The translations under genes were made by a program, and so were the position numbers. From Burkholderia sp. WSM2230 (GTDB lineage: Bacteria; Pseudomonadota; Gammaproteobacteria; Burkholderiales; Burkholderiaceae): a DNA stretch of 64,000 nt. The DNA lies in assembly GCF_000472445.1 (NCBI RefSeq), contig NZ_AXAJ01000011.1:62001-126000 (forward strand), written 5' to 3'. The notes under the pieces were generated by a model. That model was not told where the DNA came from, made no database searches, and saw nothing but the letters and a program-made list of their open reading frames with translations. Of the stretch, positions 36,718 to 46,215 are shown in pieces (within the stretch, counting starts at the first letter, position 1; every line of letters starts with the position of its first letter).

Positions 36718-37743
36718 ATGAACACCGCCACCCAGGCTCCGCAGGATTCCGCCGATAGCGCCACCGAGCGCTTCCGTTATGGTTTCCTGAAGGGCAACCC
36801 GCAGCTCACGAAGAACGGCGAGCTCAAGCATCTGTTGTCGATCGAGGGTTTGCCGAAGGCGATCGTCAATCACATTCTCGACACCGCGAGCCAGTTCGTC
36901 AGCGTGACGGATCGCGAGGTGAAAAAGGTGCCGCTTCTGCGCGGCAAGTCGGTGTTCAATCTGTTCTTCGAGAACTCGACGCGCACGCGCACCACGTTTG
37001 AGATTGCGGCCACGCGTTTGTCGGCGGACGTGCTGAATCTGAACATCAATGCGTCGTCGACGAGCAAGGGCGAATCGCTGCTCGATACGATCAACAACCT
37101 GTCGGCCATGCACGCCGACATGTTTGTCGTGCGCCATGCGTCGAGCGGCGCGCCGTATCTGATTGCTCAGCACTGTGCGCCGCATGTGCATGTGATCAAT
37201 GCCGGCGACGGCCGTCATGCGCACCCCACGCAGGGGCTGCTCGACATGTACACGATCCGCCACTACAAGAAGGACTTCACGAATTTGCGCGTGGCGATTG
37301 TCGGCGACATTCTGCATTCGCGGGTCGCGCGCTCGGACATTCATGCGCTGACCACGCTCGGCGTGCCGGAAGTGCGCGCCATCGGCCCGCGCACGCTGCT
37401 GCCGGGCGGACTCGAGCAGATGGGCGTGCGCGTGTTCCATAACCTCGACGAAGGCCTGAAAGACGTCGACGTGATCATCATGCTGCGTCTGCAGAACGAG
37501 CGGATGAGCGGCGCGCTGTTGCCCTCGGCGCAGGAGTACTTCAAGAGCTGGGGCCTGACGCCCGAGCGGCTCGCGCTGGCGAAGCCGGATGCAATCGTGA
37601 TGCACCCCGGCCCGATGAACCGTGGCGTCGAAATCGACTCGCAGGTGGCGGACGGTCCGCAATCGGTGATCCTGAATCAGGTGACGTTCGGCATCGCGGT
37701 GCGCATGGCGGTGATGGGCATTGTCGCGGGCAACAACGACTGA
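36718..37743 (+). CDS. pyrB: Aspartate carbamoyltransferase catalytic subunit
   Basis: 341 residues. The carbamoyl-phosphate site FFENSTRTRTTFE is near residue 83, and HPTQGLLDMYTI is near 167. Catalyses carbamoyl phosphate plus aspartate to carbamoyl aspartate, the first committed step of pyrimidine synthesis. The N-terminal 30-residue extension and a following non-catalytic dihydroorotase gene are typical of the pseudomonad/Burkholderia class B ATCase, which is a PyrB6-PyrC'6 dodecamer. A 202-bp leader separates it from pyrR. Confidence 0.95.
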   Translation: MNTATQAPQDSADSATERFRYGFLKGNPQLTKNGELKHLLSIEGLPKAIVNHILDTASQFVSVTDREVKKVPLLRGKSVFNLFFENSTRTRTTFEIAATRLSADVLNLNINASSTSKGESLLDTINNLSAMHADMFVVRHASSGAPYLIAQHCAPHVHVINAGDGRHAHPTQGLLDMYTIRHYKKDFTNLRVAIVGDILHSRVARSDIHALTTLGVPEVRAIGPRTLLPGGLEQMGVRVFHNLDEGLKDVDVIIMLRLQNERMSGALLPSAQEYFKSWGLTPERLALAKPDAIVMHPGPMNRGVEIDSQVADGPQSVILNQVTFGIAVRMAVMGIVAGNND

Positions 37744-37837
37744 TGCGCGGCTAAGACCAACGCGCCCACCGCAACCACGCATACGCGGCAAACAACGCAG
37801 AATCTGGCCAAACCCGGCTGAAACAAAAAGGCAGCGC

Positions 37838-39118
37838 ATGAAGATTCATATTCAAGGCGGCACGCTGATCGATCCGGCAGCGGGCACCGAGCAGCAGCAG
37901 GACATTTTCATCGCGGCGGGCAAGATTGTCGCGCTCGGCAACGCGCCCGCCGGTTTCGAGGCGACGCAAACCATCGACGCGCGCGGCTTGCATGTCGCGC
38001 CGGGCCTCGTCGACCTGTCCGCGCGCCTGCGCGAGCCGGGCTACGAACACAAGGCCACGCTCGAATCGGAAATGGCAGCGGCACTCGCGGGCGGTGTGAC
38101 GAGCCTCGTGTGCCCGCCGGACACCGATCCGACGCTCGACGAGCCCGGCCTCGTCGAGATGCTGAAATTCCGCGCGCGCAATCTCGATCAGGCGCACGTG
38201 TATCCGCTCGGCGCGTTGACCGTCGGCCTCAAAGGGCAGGTCATCACCGAAATGGTGGAGCTGACCGAGGCGGGCTGCATCGGTTTTTCGCAGGCCGATT
38301 CGCCGGTGGTCGATACGCAGGTGCTGATGCGCGCGCTGCAATACGCGAAGACCTATGGCTTCACGGTGTGGCTGCGTCCGGTCGATGCGTATCTCGGCAA
38401 GGGCGGCGTCGCCGCGAGCGGCGCGCTGGCGTCGCGCCTGGGTCTTTCCGGCGTGCCTGTTGCGGCTGAAACCATCGCGCTGCATACCATTTTCGAACTC
38501 GTGCGCGTGACGGGCGCGCGGGTGCATCTGTCGCATGTGTCGTCGGCGGCGGGCATTGCGCTCGTGCGCGCGGCCAAGGCCGAGGGCCTGCCGGTTTCGT
38601 GCGACGTCACCGTGAATCACGTGCATCTGATCGACCTCGACATCGGCTACTTCGACGCGCAGTTCCGGCTCGACCCGCCGCTGCGCCAGCAGCGCGATCG
38701 CGAAGCGATCCGCGCGGGTCTCATCGACGGCACGATCGACGCGATCTGCTCCGACCACACGCCGGTCGACGACGACGAAAAGCTGCTGCCGTTTGGCGAA
38801 GCCACACCGGGCGCGACGGGCCTGGAGCTGTTCCTCTCGCTGACGGTGAAATGGGCCGACGAAACCGGCGTGCCGCTTGCGAAGGCGCTCAACCGCATCA
38901 CGGCTGCGCCGGCTCAAGTGCTCGAGCTCGAAGCCGCCGGCCGTGTCGCGGTGGGCAGCGTGGCTGACCTGTGTGTGTTCGACCGTCACGCGCATTGGCG
39001 CGTCGAGCCGCGCGCGCTGAAGAGCCAGGGGCACAACACGCCGTTCCTCGGCTATGAATTGCCGGCGCGCGTGCGCGCGACCATCGTGTCGGGCCGCGTT
39101 GCGTTCGAACAGCGCTGA
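37838..39118 (+). CDS. pyrC': Non-catalytic dihydroorotase homolog (PyrC')
   Basis: 426 residues, amidohydrolase fold of class I dihydroorotases. The metal-binding DxHxH is replaced by DLSAR (Ser61 and Arg63 in place of His), and the later HxE/D segment reads WLRPVDAYL without the His. HLSHVSSA and SDHTP remain. Such homologs are catalytically dead but needed to assemble the ATCase holoenzyme with PyrB, encoded 94 bp upstream. An active pyrC must exist elsewhere in the genome. Confidence 0.9.
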   Translation: MKIHIQGGTLIDPAAGTEQQQDIFIAAGKIVALGNAPAGFEATQTIDARGLHVAPGLVDLSARLREPGYEHKATLESEMAAALAGGVTSLVCPPDTDPTLDEPGLVEMLKFRARNLDQAHVYPLGALTVGLKGQVITEMVELTEAGCIGFSQADSPVVDTQVLMRALQYAKTYGFTVWLRPVDAYLGKGGVAASGALASRLGLSGVPVAAETIALHTIFELVRVTGARVHLSHVSSAAGIALVRAAKAEGLPVSCDVTVNHVHLIDLDIGYFDAQFRLDPPLRQQRDREAIRAGLIDGTIDAICSDHTPVDDDEKLLPFGEATPGATGLELFLSLTVKWADETGVPLAKALNRITAAPAQVLELEAAGRVAVGSVADLCVFDRHAHWRVEPRALKSQGHNTPFLGYELPARVRATIVSGRVAFEQR

Positions 39119-39201
39119 AGTTCGCTGCACGATCTCGCGGCAGAATTCACGAACCGGCCCCGCATTGAGCCCATATTGACCCGCCAGGAAAAGCTCCGAC
39201 C

Positions 39202-40050
39202 ATGAAGCTCGCGTTACGCAAAGCCCGTCTCATCGCGCATCTGCTGCACGGCATGTGGATCGTCACAACGCGTTTTCCGAAAGCCGATGCCGACCGGCGT
39301 CACGCGCTCAATCGCGCATGGTCGCTGAAAATGCTGCGTCTGTGCGGCATGCGCCTCGTCGTGCATAACGACGGCGCGCGGCTCGACCGCGGCGCGCTGG
39401 TGGTGGCCAATCACATCTCGTGGATCGATATCTACGTGATCAATGCGTGGCGGCCCACGCCGTTCGTCTCAAAGGCGGAAATCCGCCAGTGGCCGGTGGT
39501 CGGCTGGCTCGCGGAGCAGCTCGACACCGTGTTCATCCAGCGCGAGAAGCGCAGCGACGCGAAGCGGATCATGCACGAGTTGTCCGACCGTCTGGGCGCG
39601 GGCGAGTTGATGTGCGTGTTTCCTGAGGGCACCACGTCCAATGGTCTCGCGCTGCTGCCGTTTCACGCGAACATGTTTCAGGCGGCGGTGTCGGCGTCCG
39701 TGCCGGTTCAGCCGCTGTGCATCATGTACGAGGACGCCGAGGGCCGGCAGTCCACGGCGCCTGCCTATATCGACGATCTATCACTCGGCGACTCGCTCAA
39801 TCTGCTGCTGCGCGGGGGTCCGCTGACTGCGCACGTGTATGTATGCGGGCCGCTGGCGCCTGGTGCCGACCGCCGCACGCTGGCGGCGGAGGCGCAGGGC
39901 GTGATTGCCGCCGCGCTGCGCGAAATGCAGGGAGGCACGGCGGCGAGCGGCGCGCTGATAGAGGAGCCGATGGAGCCGATCGAGCCGTCCGCTGTCAGCG
40001 AGACGCTGATTGAACCAGTCGATCCGTCGGGCCGCTCGCCGAGCGTCTGA
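39202..40050 (+). CDS. 1-acyl-sn-glycerol-3-phosphate acyltransferase (PlsC family)
   Basis: 282 residues. The acyltransferase motif I HxxxxD is NHISWID near residue 71 and motif III FPEGTTS near 142; an N-terminal hydrophobic/amphipathic stretch would hold it at the inner membrane. Makes phosphatidic acid from lysophosphatidate, although related enzymes acylate other lipids such as ornithine lipids. The C-terminal 35 residues are Glu/Pro-rich and not part of the domain. Convergent with apaH after 7 bp. Confidence 0.88.
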   Translation: MKLALRKARLIAHLLHGMWIVTTRFPKADADRRHALNRAWSLKMLRLCGMRLVVHNDGARLDRGALVVANHISWIDIYVINAWRPTPFVSKAEIRQWPVVGWLAEQLDTVFIQREKRSDAKRIMHELSDRLGAGELMCVFPEGTTSNGLALLPFHANMFQAAVSASVPVQPLCIMYEDAEGRQSTAPAYIDDLSLGDSLNLLLRGGPLTAHVYVCGPLAPGADRRTLAAEAQGVIAAALREMQGGTAASGALIEEPMEPIEPSAVSETLIEPVDPSGRSPSV

Positions 40051-40057
40051 CGAAGGA

Positions 40058-40954
40058 TTAGCGAACTGTCGCGTTGCCGCCGCGCGCGCGGCAGTTCTCG
40101 CATTCCACCTGGGTCAGCGTGCGCTCCGCCGGATTCGCCGCGAGCCGCACTGCCGAGAGCTTTTCGCCCCATACGCAGCCCGAGTCGAGCCCGATCAGGT
40201 TATCGCGCAACATGAGGCCAAGCGCGGCCCAATGGCCGAACACCACGGTCACGTCCGCGGTCTTGCGCCACGGCACGTCGAACCACGGCATGCAGCCAGG
40301 CGGCGCGGCGTTCAGGCCGCCGCTGCTGCTGAAGTCCATCGCGCCTTCGGCATTGCAGAAGCGAACGCGCGTCAACGCGCTGCACGTCACGCGCAGCCGC
40401 TCGATGCCCTTCAGATTCGGCGTCCACAGACTCGGCTCGTTGCCGTACAGGCCTGCGAGCGTTTCTTTCCAGTTCGGCGCGCGTAGCGCTCGCTGCAATT
40501 CGTCGGCGAGTTCGAGCGTGAGGTTCACGTCCCATTGCGGCACCACGCCCGCATGCACCATCAACATGCCGTTTTCGTAGTAGGCGATCGGGCGGTGGCG
40601 CACCCATTCGAGCAGATCGGCGGCGTCGGGCGCGGAAAGAATTTCGTCGATCGTGTCGCCTTTTTTCGACTTGCGAATACCCGCCGACACCGACAGCAGA
40701 TGCAGGTCATGATTGCCCAGCACCGGCACGGCACGCTCGCCAAGCGCGATGATGTCGCGCAGCGTGGCGAGCGATTCGGCGCCGCGGTTGATCAGGTCGC
40801 CCGCGAACCACAACGGCGCATCCGCCGGCGGCGCGGCCTTCGCGAGCAGGCGCTGGAAAGGCGTGCGGCAACCTTGCAGGTCGCCGAAAGCGAGAGGCGC
40901 CGGGCGCTGCTGCAAAGTGGATGGAGCGAAGGAAGGCGCGGTGGACGGTGTCAT
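40058..40954 (-). CDS. apaH: Bis(5'-nucleosyl)-tetraphosphatase, symmetrical
   Basis: 298 residues, calcineurin-like phosphoesterase. Motifs in order: FGDLQGC (usually GDxHGC, here His is replaced by Gln), FAGDLINRG, GNHDLHLL and MVHAGVVPQWD, then FGHWAALGL. Hydrolyses Ap4A to two ADP and also decaps Np4-RNA. The ATG at 40954 follows the frame's low-complexity leader. The His-to-Gln change in motif I removes a usual metal ligand; ApaH proteins tolerate variation there, but activity would need testing. Confidence 0.88.
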   Translation of the reverse strand: MTPSTAPSFAPSTLQQRPAPLAFGDLQGCRTPFQRLLAKAAPPADAPLWFAGDLINRGAESLATLRDIIALGERAVPVLGNHDLHLLSVSAGIRKSKKGDTIDEILSAPDAADLLEWVRHRPIAYYENGMLMVHAGVVPQWDVNLTLELADELQRALRAPNWKETLAGLYGNEPSLWTPNLKGIERLRVTCSALTRVRFCNAEGAMDFSSSGGLNAAPPGCMPWFDVPWRKTADVTVVFGHWAALGLMLRDNLIGLDSGCVWGEKLSAVRLAANPAERTLTQVECENCRARGGNATVR

Positions 40955-41181
40955 CGACGGAATATTTGCGGTTCGATACACGCGGCGGCGCACGGCGCGT
41001 GCCGCGTTGAAGCGGTGCAGCAAAAGAGCGTGACATAATAGCCCGTTTGCAGCGTCGGCATCGGCCAGTGCGGCAGCCGCGGCTTCTGTTTGGCCCATGC
41101 GTTCGGCACACGCGTCGGCCGCAGTGAACGACGGGCGCGATATTGCATCACAACAGAATGACCCTCGTGAACGGAGAAAGC

Positions 41182-42093
41182 ATGTCGTCTTCCCATGCGA
41201 AGCAACCAGTCCGCACGCTCGTCACCGGAGCGAGCGGCTTTACTGGCCGCTATCTGGTGGACAATCTGCTCGAACGCGGCCATACCGTGATCGAAACTTT
41301 TGCCGGCAGCGACCAGGCGGAAACGCCCACGCGCCTGCGGCTCGACATCACGTCGCCGCAAAACTGCCGGCGCGTGATCGAAGCCGTGCGGCCCGATTAC
41401 ATCGTGCATCTGGCTGCGATCAGCTTTGTCGGGCATGACGATCCGCTCGACTTTTACCGCGTCAACGTGATCGGCACGCTGAACGTGCTGGAGGCGTGCG
41501 CCGCGACCGGTCACACGCCGCGTAAGGTGCTGATTGCGAGCAGCGCGAATGTGTATGGCAACGTGACGAGCGACGCGATCGACGAAAGCTTTCCGCTCAC
41601 GCCGGTCAACCACTATGCGGCCAGCAAGGCGGCCATGGAAACGATGGTGCACACGTGGTTCGAGCGGCTGCCTATCCTGATCGTGCGGCCGTTCAACTAC
41701 ACCGGCCGCGGACAGGCGTCCAACTTTCTCGTGCCGAAGATCGTCGAGCATTTTGCGCGGCGCGAGCCGTCCATCGAGCTGGGCAATATCGACGTAGCGC
41801 GCGATTTTTCCGACGTGCGCTATGTGGCGCGCGCTTACGAAGCCTTGCTGGATTCGGCCGCGACGGCTGAGACGGTGAACGTCTGCACGGGCACGCCTTA
41901 TACGCTGCGCGAGATTCTGTTCGCCGCAAGCGATCTGACCGGCCATAAGCTGCAGGTGCATGTCAATCCCGCGTTCGTCCGGCAAACCGATGTGAAGGTC
42001 CTCGCCGGGTCGCCCGCCAAGCTGCGCTCGCTGGTTCCCGAAGTGCAGGCCATTCCGTTCATGGATACGCTGCGCTGGATGCTCGCGGCCTGA
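41182..42093 (+). CDS. NAD-dependent epimerase/dehydratase, probable GDP-6-deoxy-D-mannose reductase
   Basis: 303 residues, extended SDR. Cofactor motif TGASGFTGRYL near residue 13, catalytic Ser in SSANVYG and YAASK near residue 135. The FNYTGRGQASNFLVPKIVEHFA and DFSDVRYVARAY segments match GDP-4-keto-6-deoxymannose reductases (Rmd), which make GDP-D-rhamnose. The ATG follows GGAGAAAG. The partner GDP-mannose 4,6-dehydratase is not in this window, so assignment rests on motif similarity; other 4-keto-sugar reductases are possible. Confidence 0.75.
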   Translation: MSSSHAKQPVRTLVTGASGFTGRYLVDNLLERGHTVIETFAGSDQAETPTRLRLDITSPQNCRRVIEAVRPDYIVHLAAISFVGHDDPLDFYRVNVIGTLNVLEACAATGHTPRKVLIASSANVYGNVTSDAIDESFPLTPVNHYAASKAAMETMVHTWFERLPILIVRPFNYTGRGQASNFLVPKIVEHFARREPSIELGNIDVARDFSDVRYVARAYEALLDSAATAETVNVCTGTPYTLREILFAASDLTGHKLQVHVNPAFVRQTDVKVLAGSPAKLRSLVPEVQAIPFMDTLRWMLAA

Positions 42094-42100
42094 AACACGC

Positions 42101-42120
42101 GGACGGGCGCTCGCCCGTCC
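42101..42120 (+). other. Hairpin after the GDP-sugar reductase gene
   Basis: Self-complementary GGACGGGC-GCTC-GCCCGTCC just 7 bp past the stop codon. There is no T-tract, so a strong intrinsic terminator is doubtful; it may protect the 3' end. Confidence 0.5.
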
Positions 42121-42506
42121 GTCGAATTGCGCCGGCCCGAGGGGGCCGCGGCCCGCACCATTCCCTTTCCATGCTTTTCTCCACCGCGCCGCGCGTCCCG
42201 CGTACGGGGCACAGCGTGGTGTCGTATCACGCCTCGCGTGTGCGCAAGGCGATTCGGTAAGCATGAACGGTCAGCATGCAGCAGCGGAAATTGAACCCGA
42301 AACCAGACTTGTCAAGCTGTTTCAAGTTGTTAGGGTCCTAGTTTTTGTTCTCCGCGGCTTTATAATCGGGGCTTCATAAGATTGGCGTCTAAGCGCCTGC
42401 GTGCTGTGCACAGGCCGCGGGCGTCGAAAAATCGGACTCACAACGCGTGGCGAGCGGGCCGGCTGACCAATGCCGGGGCTGTCGCTGACATCTGGAAGGG
42501 AATTTC
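42121..42506. other. Leader region of the rhamnose operon
   Basis: About 385 bp without a gene. The part around 42290-42370 is clearly A/T-richer and contains a consensus -10; the 140 bp after it would be an untranslated leader with a small hairpin around 42391-42412. I see no JUMPstart/ops element. Confidence 0.5.
42361..42366 (+). promoter_or_regulatory. -10 box upstream of rfbB
   Basis: Perfect TATAAT in an A/T-rich patch 141 bp before rfbB. The best -35 at 16 bp spacing is only TAGTTT (42339-42344), so promoter strength may depend on a regulator. Confidence 0.45.
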
Positions 42507-43568
42507 ATGATCCTGGTAACGGGCGGTGCCGGCTTTATCGGCGCCAATTTCGTGCTCGACTGGCTGAATACGTCGGACGAAGCGGTGCTGAATGTTGACA
42601 AGCTGACTTATGCCGGCAATCTCGGCACGCTCAAGTCGCAACAGGGCAATCCGAAACATGTGTTCGTGCGCGCGGATATTTGCGACCGCGCCGCCATGGA
42701 CGCCCTGTTCGCCGAGCACAAGCCGCGTGCCGTGCTGCACTTCGCCGCTGAAAGCCACGTCGACCGTTCGATTCATGGCCCGGCCGATTTCGTTCAGACC
42801 AATGTCGTGGGCACCTTCACGCTGCTCGAAGCTGCGCGAAGCTACTGGAACACGCTCGGCCAGGCCGACAAGGCCGCTTTCCGCTTCCTGCACGTGTCGA
42901 CTGACGAAGTGTTCGGCTCGCTGTCCGCAACCGATCCGCAATTCTCCGAAACCACGCCGTATGCGCCCAATAGCCCGTACTCGGCCACCAAGGCCGGTTC
43001 GGACCACCTGGTGCGCGCGTACCATCACACGTACGGCCTGCCGGTGCTCACCACGAACTGCTCGAACAACTACGGTCCGTACCAGTTCCCCGAAAAACTG
43101 ATTCCGCTGATGATCGCCAACGCGCTCGGCGGCAAGCCGCTACCCGTCTACGGCGACGGTCAGAACGTGCGTGACTGGCTGTATGTGGGCGACCATTGCA
43201 GCGCGATTCGCGAAGTGCTCGCGCGTGGCGTACCGGGCGAGACGTACAACGTGGGCGGCTGGAACGAGAAGAAGAACCTCGAGGTCGTGCACACGCTGTG
43301 CGATCTGCTCGATCAACTGCGTCCGAAGGCGGGCGGCTCCTATCGCGACCAGATCACGTATGTGAAGGACCGTCCGGGCCACGACCGCCGTTATGCAATC
43401 GACGCGCGCAAGCTCGAACGCGAACTCGGCTGGAAGCCCGCGGAAACCTTCGAGACGGGTCTGGCCAAAACGGTCCAGTGGTATCTCGACAATCAGGCAT
43501 GGTCTGACGAAGTCGCTTCGGGCGAGTACCGCAAGTGGGTTGAGACCAACTACGCGCAACGCGCGTAA
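42507..43568 (+). CDS. rfbB: dTDP-glucose 4,6-dehydratase
   Basis: 353 residues, extended SDR: GGAGFIGANFV at residues 7-17, the catalytic TDEVFGSL near 133 and YSATKAGSDHL near 160. Second step of dTDP-L-rhamnose synthesis (dTDP-glucose to dTDP-4-keto-6-deoxyglucose). Heads the rfbB-A-C-D run and has GGAAGGGA before the ATG. Confidence 0.96.
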   Translation: MILVTGGAGFIGANFVLDWLNTSDEAVLNVDKLTYAGNLGTLKSQQGNPKHVFVRADICDRAAMDALFAEHKPRAVLHFAAESHVDRSIHGPADFVQTNVVGTFTLLEAARSYWNTLGQADKAAFRFLHVSTDEVFGSLSATDPQFSETTPYAPNSPYSATKAGSDHLVRAYHHTYGLPVLTTNCSNNYGPYQFPEKLIPLMIANALGGKPLPVYGDGQNVRDWLYVGDHCSAIREVLARGVPGETYNVGGWNEKKNLEVVHTLCDLLDQLRPKAGGSYRDQITYVKDRPGHDRRYAIDARKLERELGWKPAETFETGLAKTVQWYLDNQAWSDEVASGEYRKWVETNYAQRA

Positions 43569-43578
43569 GGGCATAGCC

Positions 43579-44472
43579 ATGGCGCGCAAAGGCATTATTC
43601 TCGCGGGCGGATCGGGCACCCGGCTCTATCCGATTACGCACGTCGTCTCAAAGCAGCTGCTGCCGGTCTACGACAAGCCGATGATCTACTACCCGCTTTC
43701 CACGCTGATGGTGGCGGGCATTCGCGACGTGCTGATCATCTCAACGCCGCAGGACACGCCGCGCTTTGAAGCCATGCTCGGCGACGGCAGCCAGTGGGGC
43801 ATGAACATTCAATACGCGGTTCAGCCCTCGCCGGACGGTCTCGCGCAGGCGTTCATCATCGGGCGCGAGTTTGTCGGTAATGATCCGTCGGCGCTGATTC
43901 TCGGCGACAACATTTTCTACGGTCACGACCTCGCAAAGCAGCTCGAGCGCGCCAACAATCAGGCCGAAGGCGCGACCGTTTTCGCCTACCACGTGCACGA
44001 TCCCGAGCGCTACGGCGTGGTCGAGTTCGACAAGCAGTTCCGCGCATTGTCGATTGAGGAAAAGCCTGCCAAACCGCGGTCGAATTACGCGGTCACCGGT
44101 CTGTACTTCTACGACAAGCAGGTTTGCGACATCGCCGCGGACATCAAGCCGTCGCCGCGCGGCGAGCTTGAAATCACCGACGTCAATTCGCGTTACCTCG
44201 CCAACGCCGCGCTCAATGTCGAGATCATGGGCCGCGGCTATGCGTGGCTCGATACGGGCACGCACGATTCGCTGATCGAAGCGGCCACATTTATCGCAAC
44301 CTTGCAGAAGCGCCAGGGCCTCGTGGTCGCGTGTCCCGAGGAAATCGCGTACCGCCAGCAGTGGATCGGTGCCGAGCAATTGCTCGCGCTCGCCGCGCCG
44401 CTCGCGAAGAACGCCTACGGGCAATATCTGCAAAACATTCTTACGGACCAAGTTGCATGGCCATCCAAGTAA
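43579..44472 (+). CDS. rfbA: Glucose-1-phosphate thymidylyltransferase
   Basis: 297 residues from the ATG at 43579 (MARKGIILAGGSGTRLYP), 10 bp after rfbB. The nucleotidyltransferase signature GGSGTRLYPIT and KPMIYYPLSTLM are present, as are the metal-binding LGDNIFYG and EEKPAKPRSNYAVTGLY. Makes dTDP-glucose from dTTP and glucose-1-phosphate; usually feedback-inhibited by dTDP-rhamnose. Its last 16 bp overlap rfbC. Confidence 0.96.
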   Translation: MARKGIILAGGSGTRLYPITHVVSKQLLPVYDKPMIYYPLSTLMVAGIRDVLIISTPQDTPRFEAMLGDGSQWGMNIQYAVQPSPDGLAQAFIIGREFVGNDPSALILGDNIFYGHDLAKQLERANNQAEGATVFAYHVHDPERYGVVEFDKQFRALSIEEKPAKPRSNYAVTGLYFYDKQVCDIAADIKPSPRGELEITDVNSRYLANAALNVEIMGRGYAWLDTGTHDSLIEAATFIATLQKRQGLVVACPEEIAYRQQWIGAEQLLALAAPLAKNAYGQYLQNILTDQVAWPSK

Positions 44473-45008
44473 CCGCTACGGCGCTGCCTGAAGTCAAGAT
44501 CATCGAGCCGAAGGTGTTCGGCGATGCGCGCGGCTATTTCTACGAGAGCTTCAATGCCGTTGAGTTCGCGGAGCACGTCGAAACCGGCGTGACGTTCGTG
44601 CAGGACAATCATTCGCGCTCCGCGAAAGGCGTGCTGCGCGGCTTGCACTATCAGATTCAGCATGCGCAGGGCAAGCTCGTGCGCGTGGTGGAAGGTGAAG
44701 TGTTCGACGTCGCCGTGGATATTCGCAAGAGTTCGCCGAATTTCGGGAAGTGGGTGGGGGTGACGCTGTCGGTGGAGAACCATCGGCAACTGTGGGTGCC
44801 GCCTGGCTTTGCGCACGGTTTTGTCGTGCTGTCCGAGTCCGCGCAGTTCCTCTATAAGACGACCGACTACTGGTTTCCTGAGCACGAGCGCAGCATCGTC
44901 TGGAATGATCCGGCAATTGGTATCGAGTGGCCTATCGATTTTGAGCCGTTGCTCGCTGCGAAGGATGCGGCGGGTAAGCGGTTGGGTGACGCGGAAGTCT
45001 ACGCATAA
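44457..45008 (+). CDS. rfbC: dTDP-4-dehydrorhamnose 3,5-epimerase
   Basis: 183 residues, RmlC cupin: VFGDARGYFYESFN, the catalytic His in VLRGLHYQ near residue 60, and FAHGFVVLSESAQFLYKTTDYW. Epimerises C3 and C5 of the 4-keto sugar. Starts inside the end of rfbA and precedes rfbD by 11 bp, consistent with one transcript. Confidence 0.96.
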   Translation: MAIQVTATALPEVKIIEPKVFGDARGYFYESFNAVEFAEHVETGVTFVQDNHSRSAKGVLRGLHYQIQHAQGKLVRVVEGEVFDVAVDIRKSSPNFGKWVGVTLSVENHRQLWVPPGFAHGFVVLSESAQFLYKTTDYWFPEHERSIVWNDPAIGIEWPIDFEPLLAAKDAAGKRLGDAEVYA

Positions 45009-45019
45009 GGGGCCGCCGC

Positions 45020-45946
45020 ATGAGCGCACAGAATGGCAAGCGGACGATTCTCGTCACCGGCGTCAACGGCCAGGTTGGCTATGAGCTCGCTCGCACGTTG
45101 CAAGGGCTCGGCAGCGTGGTCGCGGTGGACCGGTCTACGCTGGACCTGTCGAACCCTGATCAGATCCGCGCGGTGGTTCGCGATGTGAAGCCCGCGTTGA
45201 TCGTCAATCCCGCGGCCTACACGGCGGTTGACAAGGCGGAACAGGAGCAGGACCTTGCCATGCGCATCAACGGCGAAGCACCGGGCGTGCTGGCCGGGGA
45301 GGCAAAGAAGCTCGGCGCGGCACTGATCCACTATTCGACCGACTACGTGTTCGACGGCGAGAAGGAGGGCGCTTATGTGGAAAGCGACCCCACCAATCCG
45401 CAAAATGTGTATGGCCGGACCAAGCTTGCTGGCGAACAGGCCATCGCGGCCAGCGGCGCCAATCACCTGGTGCTGCGCACGAGCTGGGTCTATGGCACGC
45501 GCGGCAAGAATTTTCTGCTCACCATGTTGCGGCTCGGCGCCGAGCGGCCCGAGTTGAAAGTCGTCGCCGACCAGTTCGGCGCGCCCACGTGGTGCAACAC
45601 CATCGCAACGCTCACCGCGCATATCGCGGCGCAGTCGTTCGCGGCGCAAGACAGCGCCTCCTGGTGGCAGGAACGTTCGGGCATCTATCACCTGTGTGCC
45701 GGCGACTCCACGTCGTGGCACGGTTTTGCGTCGGCCATCTTCGAACTGGCGGACTTGCCCAACCGGCCCAACACGCTGCCTATTCCTGCTGCCGAGTATC
45801 CGACGCCAGCGAAGCGTCCGTCCAATTCGCGCATGTCGAATGAAAAGCTCGGACAGGTCTTCGGGCTCGCTGCGCCCCATTGGCGCGATGCGTTGAAGCT
45901 GTGCCTGACCGACGGGTTCCCGAAGTCGCCTGCCGCGCGCCTCTGA
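45020..45946 (+). CDS. rfbD: dTDP-4-dehydrorhamnose reductase
   Basis: 308 residues, RmlD. Cofactor motif TGVNGQVGYEL near residue 12, YSTDYVFDGEKEGAY with the catalytic Thr/Tyr region near 110, and NVYGRTKLAGE. Last step to dTDP-L-rhamnose. The run rfbBACD is complete, so L-rhamnose is very likely present in a surface glycan. Confidence 0.95.
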   Translation: MSAQNGKRTILVTGVNGQVGYELARTLQGLGSVVAVDRSTLDLSNPDQIRAVVRDVKPALIVNPAAYTAVDKAEQEQDLAMRINGEAPGVLAGEAKKLGAALIHYSTDYVFDGEKEGAYVESDPTNPQNVYGRTKLAGEQAIAASGANHLVLRTSWVYGTRGKNFLLTMLRLGAERPELKVVADQFGAPTWCNTIATLTAHIAAQSFAAQDSASWWQERSGIYHLCAGDSTSWHGFASAIFELADLPNRPNTLPIPAAEYPTPAKRPSNSRMSNEKLGQVFGLAAPHWRDALKLCLTDGFPKSPAARL

Positions 45947-46215
45947 GGCTTTGGCGCAAGCTGCCGGCGCGGCTCGTGAAGGGTCCGGGTTGCGGGCTGC
46001 GGTTCGCGGCACGCTCGTCGCCCGAGCCCCACGCTGGCTGACGATACTGAAAGAGGGCGAGGGTAGAATATTGATCTTCCTGTGACGCTTGCTCCGGCCT
46101 GACTGATGTGTTGTGCAGAACGTCTGCCGACCGTCGCGACGGGCTGTGGCGCGGCATGCCCGACATGCTCGCGGCAAAGCGGCCAAGTAATAGATGCGGT
46201 ATTGAAGGGGTGCCT

